Assembly: GCF_022482905.1 (NCBI RefSeq)
Contig: NZ_JAKVOI010000001.1
Coordinates: forward strand, 620,001 to 684,000
From: Clostridium sp.
Lineage (GTDB): Bacteria; Bacillota; Clostridia; Clostridiales; Clostridiaceae
DNA length: 64,000 nt
Reading direction: 5' to 3'
The notes beneath the pieces are model-generated. The model saw only the letters and a program-made list of their open reading frames with translations. It did no database searches and had not been told where the DNA came from. How positions within the stretch are numbered: position 1 is the stretch's first letter; each line of letters starts with the position of its first letter. Of this stretch, positions 62,869 through 64,000 are shown one piece after another. A program made the translations under genes and the position numbers.

Positions 62869-64000
62869 ATGGGAAAAAATATTGAATTTCTATATTTGAA
62901 TGAAGAAGATATGATAGATGCCGGTGTGTTGGAAGCCGAACGCTGCGTAGAAGTTATGGAGGAAGCAAATGTCCTGTTGAGTAAGGGTGATTATTTGATG
63001 GGGGGCAGAGATAACAATGAACATGGTATTGAAGTAATATTTCCTAAAAAATCAGAAATAGAGGAGTTCCCGGTTGCAGATACAAGGGACAGGCGCTTTA
63101 TGGCAATGCCGGCCTATCTTGGGGGAAGATTTCACCTTGCAGGAGAAAAGTGGTATGGTTCCAATGGAAGAAATAGTGAAAAAGGATTGCCGCGTTCTAT
63201 TTTGATGATGATATTGAATGATGTAGAAACAGGCAAACCGCTGGCAATCATGTCTGCCAATCTCCTGAGTGCAATGAGGACAGGTGCCATGTCGGGAGTT
63301 ATAGCAAAACATCTGGCAAGAAAGGACTCCAGGGTTATTGCACTGGTTGGTGCAGGAGTAATAAACAAGGCTTGCATTGCAAGTATTCTGCCATATTTTG
63401 GACATATTGAAAATATCAAGATAAAAGGGAGTTCCAGGACATCAAAAACAGCCAGGAATCTAATGCAGTTTATTCGTGAAAATTATCCATGGGTAAAGAA
63501 TGTAGAAATCTGCGGGACTTTGCAGGAAGCAGTGGAAGATGCTGATATTATTAGTGAAGCTGTATCTGCAAAACAAGATGAATGGCCTGTATTTGATGGT
63601 AACTGGCTAAAGCCGGGATGTATACTTATTTCCTCAGGAACAATGGAAATAGACAGGGATTTTATTTGTAATAGAATAACCAAAGTAGTTGACAATATCC
63701 ATATGTATGAGAACTATATTACGACCTATGAACATCATGATGAGAAAACTGGGAAAAGGATATCCACCGGTACGCCGGGAATGTTTTTTGTCGACATGAT
63801 ACAGGACGGAAAGATAACCGTAAATGACATAAAATCATTGGGCGATATTGTCAGAGGGATTACTCCAGGAAGGATATCTGAAGAGGAGATGTTTTTGATA
63901 AGCTCCGGAGGTATGCCGATTTTAGATATTGCATGGGGATATGAATGTTATAGAAAGGCATTGCTGCTTGGAAAAGGAACAAAACTGAATCTGTGGAACG
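62869..64000 (+). CDS. Ornithine cyclodeaminase / tyramine oxidase subunit B family, open at right edge
   Basis: 377 codons visible without a stop; the gene runs off the window, probably near its end since family members have about 370-390 residues. LVGAGVINKACIASILPYFG is the Rossmann NAD(P) motif, LLSAMRTGAMSGVIAKHLAR with the Lys/Arg before it is the substrate region, and AMPAYLGGRFHLAGEKWYGS a signature block. The family is mu-crystallin/OCD; the long N-terminus with the GRDNNEHG segment points to the group annotated tyramine oxidase subunit B, whose reaction is not firmly known. ATG 62869 with GGATGGTG before it. Confidence 0.82.
   Translation, partial: MGKNIEFLYLNEEDMIDAGVLEAERCVEVMEEANVLLSKGDYLMGGRDNNEHGIEVIFPKKSEIEEFPVADTRDRRFMAMPAYLGGRFHLAGEKWYGSNGRNSEKGLPRSILMMILNDVETGKPLAIMSANLLSAMRTGAMSGVIAKHLARKDSRVIALVGAGVINKACIASILPYFGHIENIKIKGSSRTSKTARNLMQFIRENYPWVKNVEICGTLQEAVEDADIISEAVSAKQDEWPVFDGNWLKPGCILISSGTMEIDRDFICNRITKVVDNIHMYENYITTYEHHDEKTGKRISTGTPGMFFVDMIQDGKITVNDIKSLGDIVRGITPGRISEEEMFLISSGGMPILDIAWGYECYRKALLLGKGTKLNLWN

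Overview
The window looks like chromosome from an AT-rich, low-GC Firmicute, most probably a Clostridium sensu stricto (the gene set would suit an acetogenic or kluyveri-like species, but nothing here proves the species). The evidence is strong AGGAGG-type ribosome binding sites, frequent TTG and GTG starts, a T-box leader, clostridial cell-wall-binding repeat 2 sequence, Van-type two-component genes and the codon bias. I saw no rRNA, tRNA, CRISPR array or prophage.

Layout. 1-7.2 kb: a decayed MFS transporter, a CDP-alcohol phosphatidyltransferase, a membrane-anchored methyltransferase, a TetR regulator beside a rifampin-phosphotransferase-like dikinase, an LCM-type methyltransferase and a MarR regulator with duplicated operators. 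7.3-12.4 kb (minus strand): a tight three-gene chaperone operon of TPR protein, HscC-type Hsp70 and a large J-domain/TPR protein. 12.5-17.8 kb: a small zinc ribbon protein, then a graveyard of broken genes (IS701-like transposase, ABC ATPase tail, copy of the MarR gene), an intact IS110-family element directly upstream of a polyphosphate kinase 2 gene, and remnants of a cell-wall-binding protein and a dCache sensor. 17.8-22.0 kb: membrane glycosyltransferase, response regulator, histidine kinase and M50 protease. 22.0-23.7 kb: TetR regulator and a frameshifted radical SAM gene.

24.0-33.0 kb: a sugar (probably sugar-acid) catabolic island: KDPG aldolase, a complete mannose-family PTS (IIB, IIC, IID, IIA), a 2-hydroxyacid dehydrogenase, a SIS-domain isomerase and a DapA-family aldolase/lyase, followed after a dead IS3 element by a CdaR-like regulator translationally close to a second, divergent IIB-like protein. 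33.6-38.6 kb: truncated regulator with an ABC exporter pair, LysR regulator and an MFS gene split by a homopolymer frameshift.

39.3-44.2 kb: a 1285-residue fusion of an SF1 (UPF1/COG1112-like) helicase with a C-terminal phospholipase-D domain, the architecture of the Mokosh type II anti-phage system, followed by remnants of IS1182 and of a group II intron. 44.4-51.4 kb: solo AraC regulator, second ClpP, shortened flavodoxin, FMN-dependent hydroxyacid dehydrogenase with a Cys-rich N-terminus, and a VanR/VanS/VanZ/D,D-carboxypeptidase cell-wall sensing cluster. 51.5-53.3 kb: an IS30-family element with an unusual array of phased repeats and 22-bp flanking direct repeats. 53.3-64 kb: XRE regulator with a membrane partner under a large palindromic promoter, an 844-residue AAA+ protein of unknown role, a DUF2207 membrane protein, hemerythrin, a T-box-controlled aminotransferase, MsrA, a small PCHR-containing MGMT-family protein, an iron alcohol dehydrogenase and an ornithine-cyclodeaminase-family gene that runs off the right end.

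The strongest leads for unusual biology are the helicase-PLD fusion, the HscC/J-TPR/TPR operon, the CdaR plus IIB-like pair, the AAA+ protein with a sugar-kinase-like front half, and the repeat array of the IS30 element.
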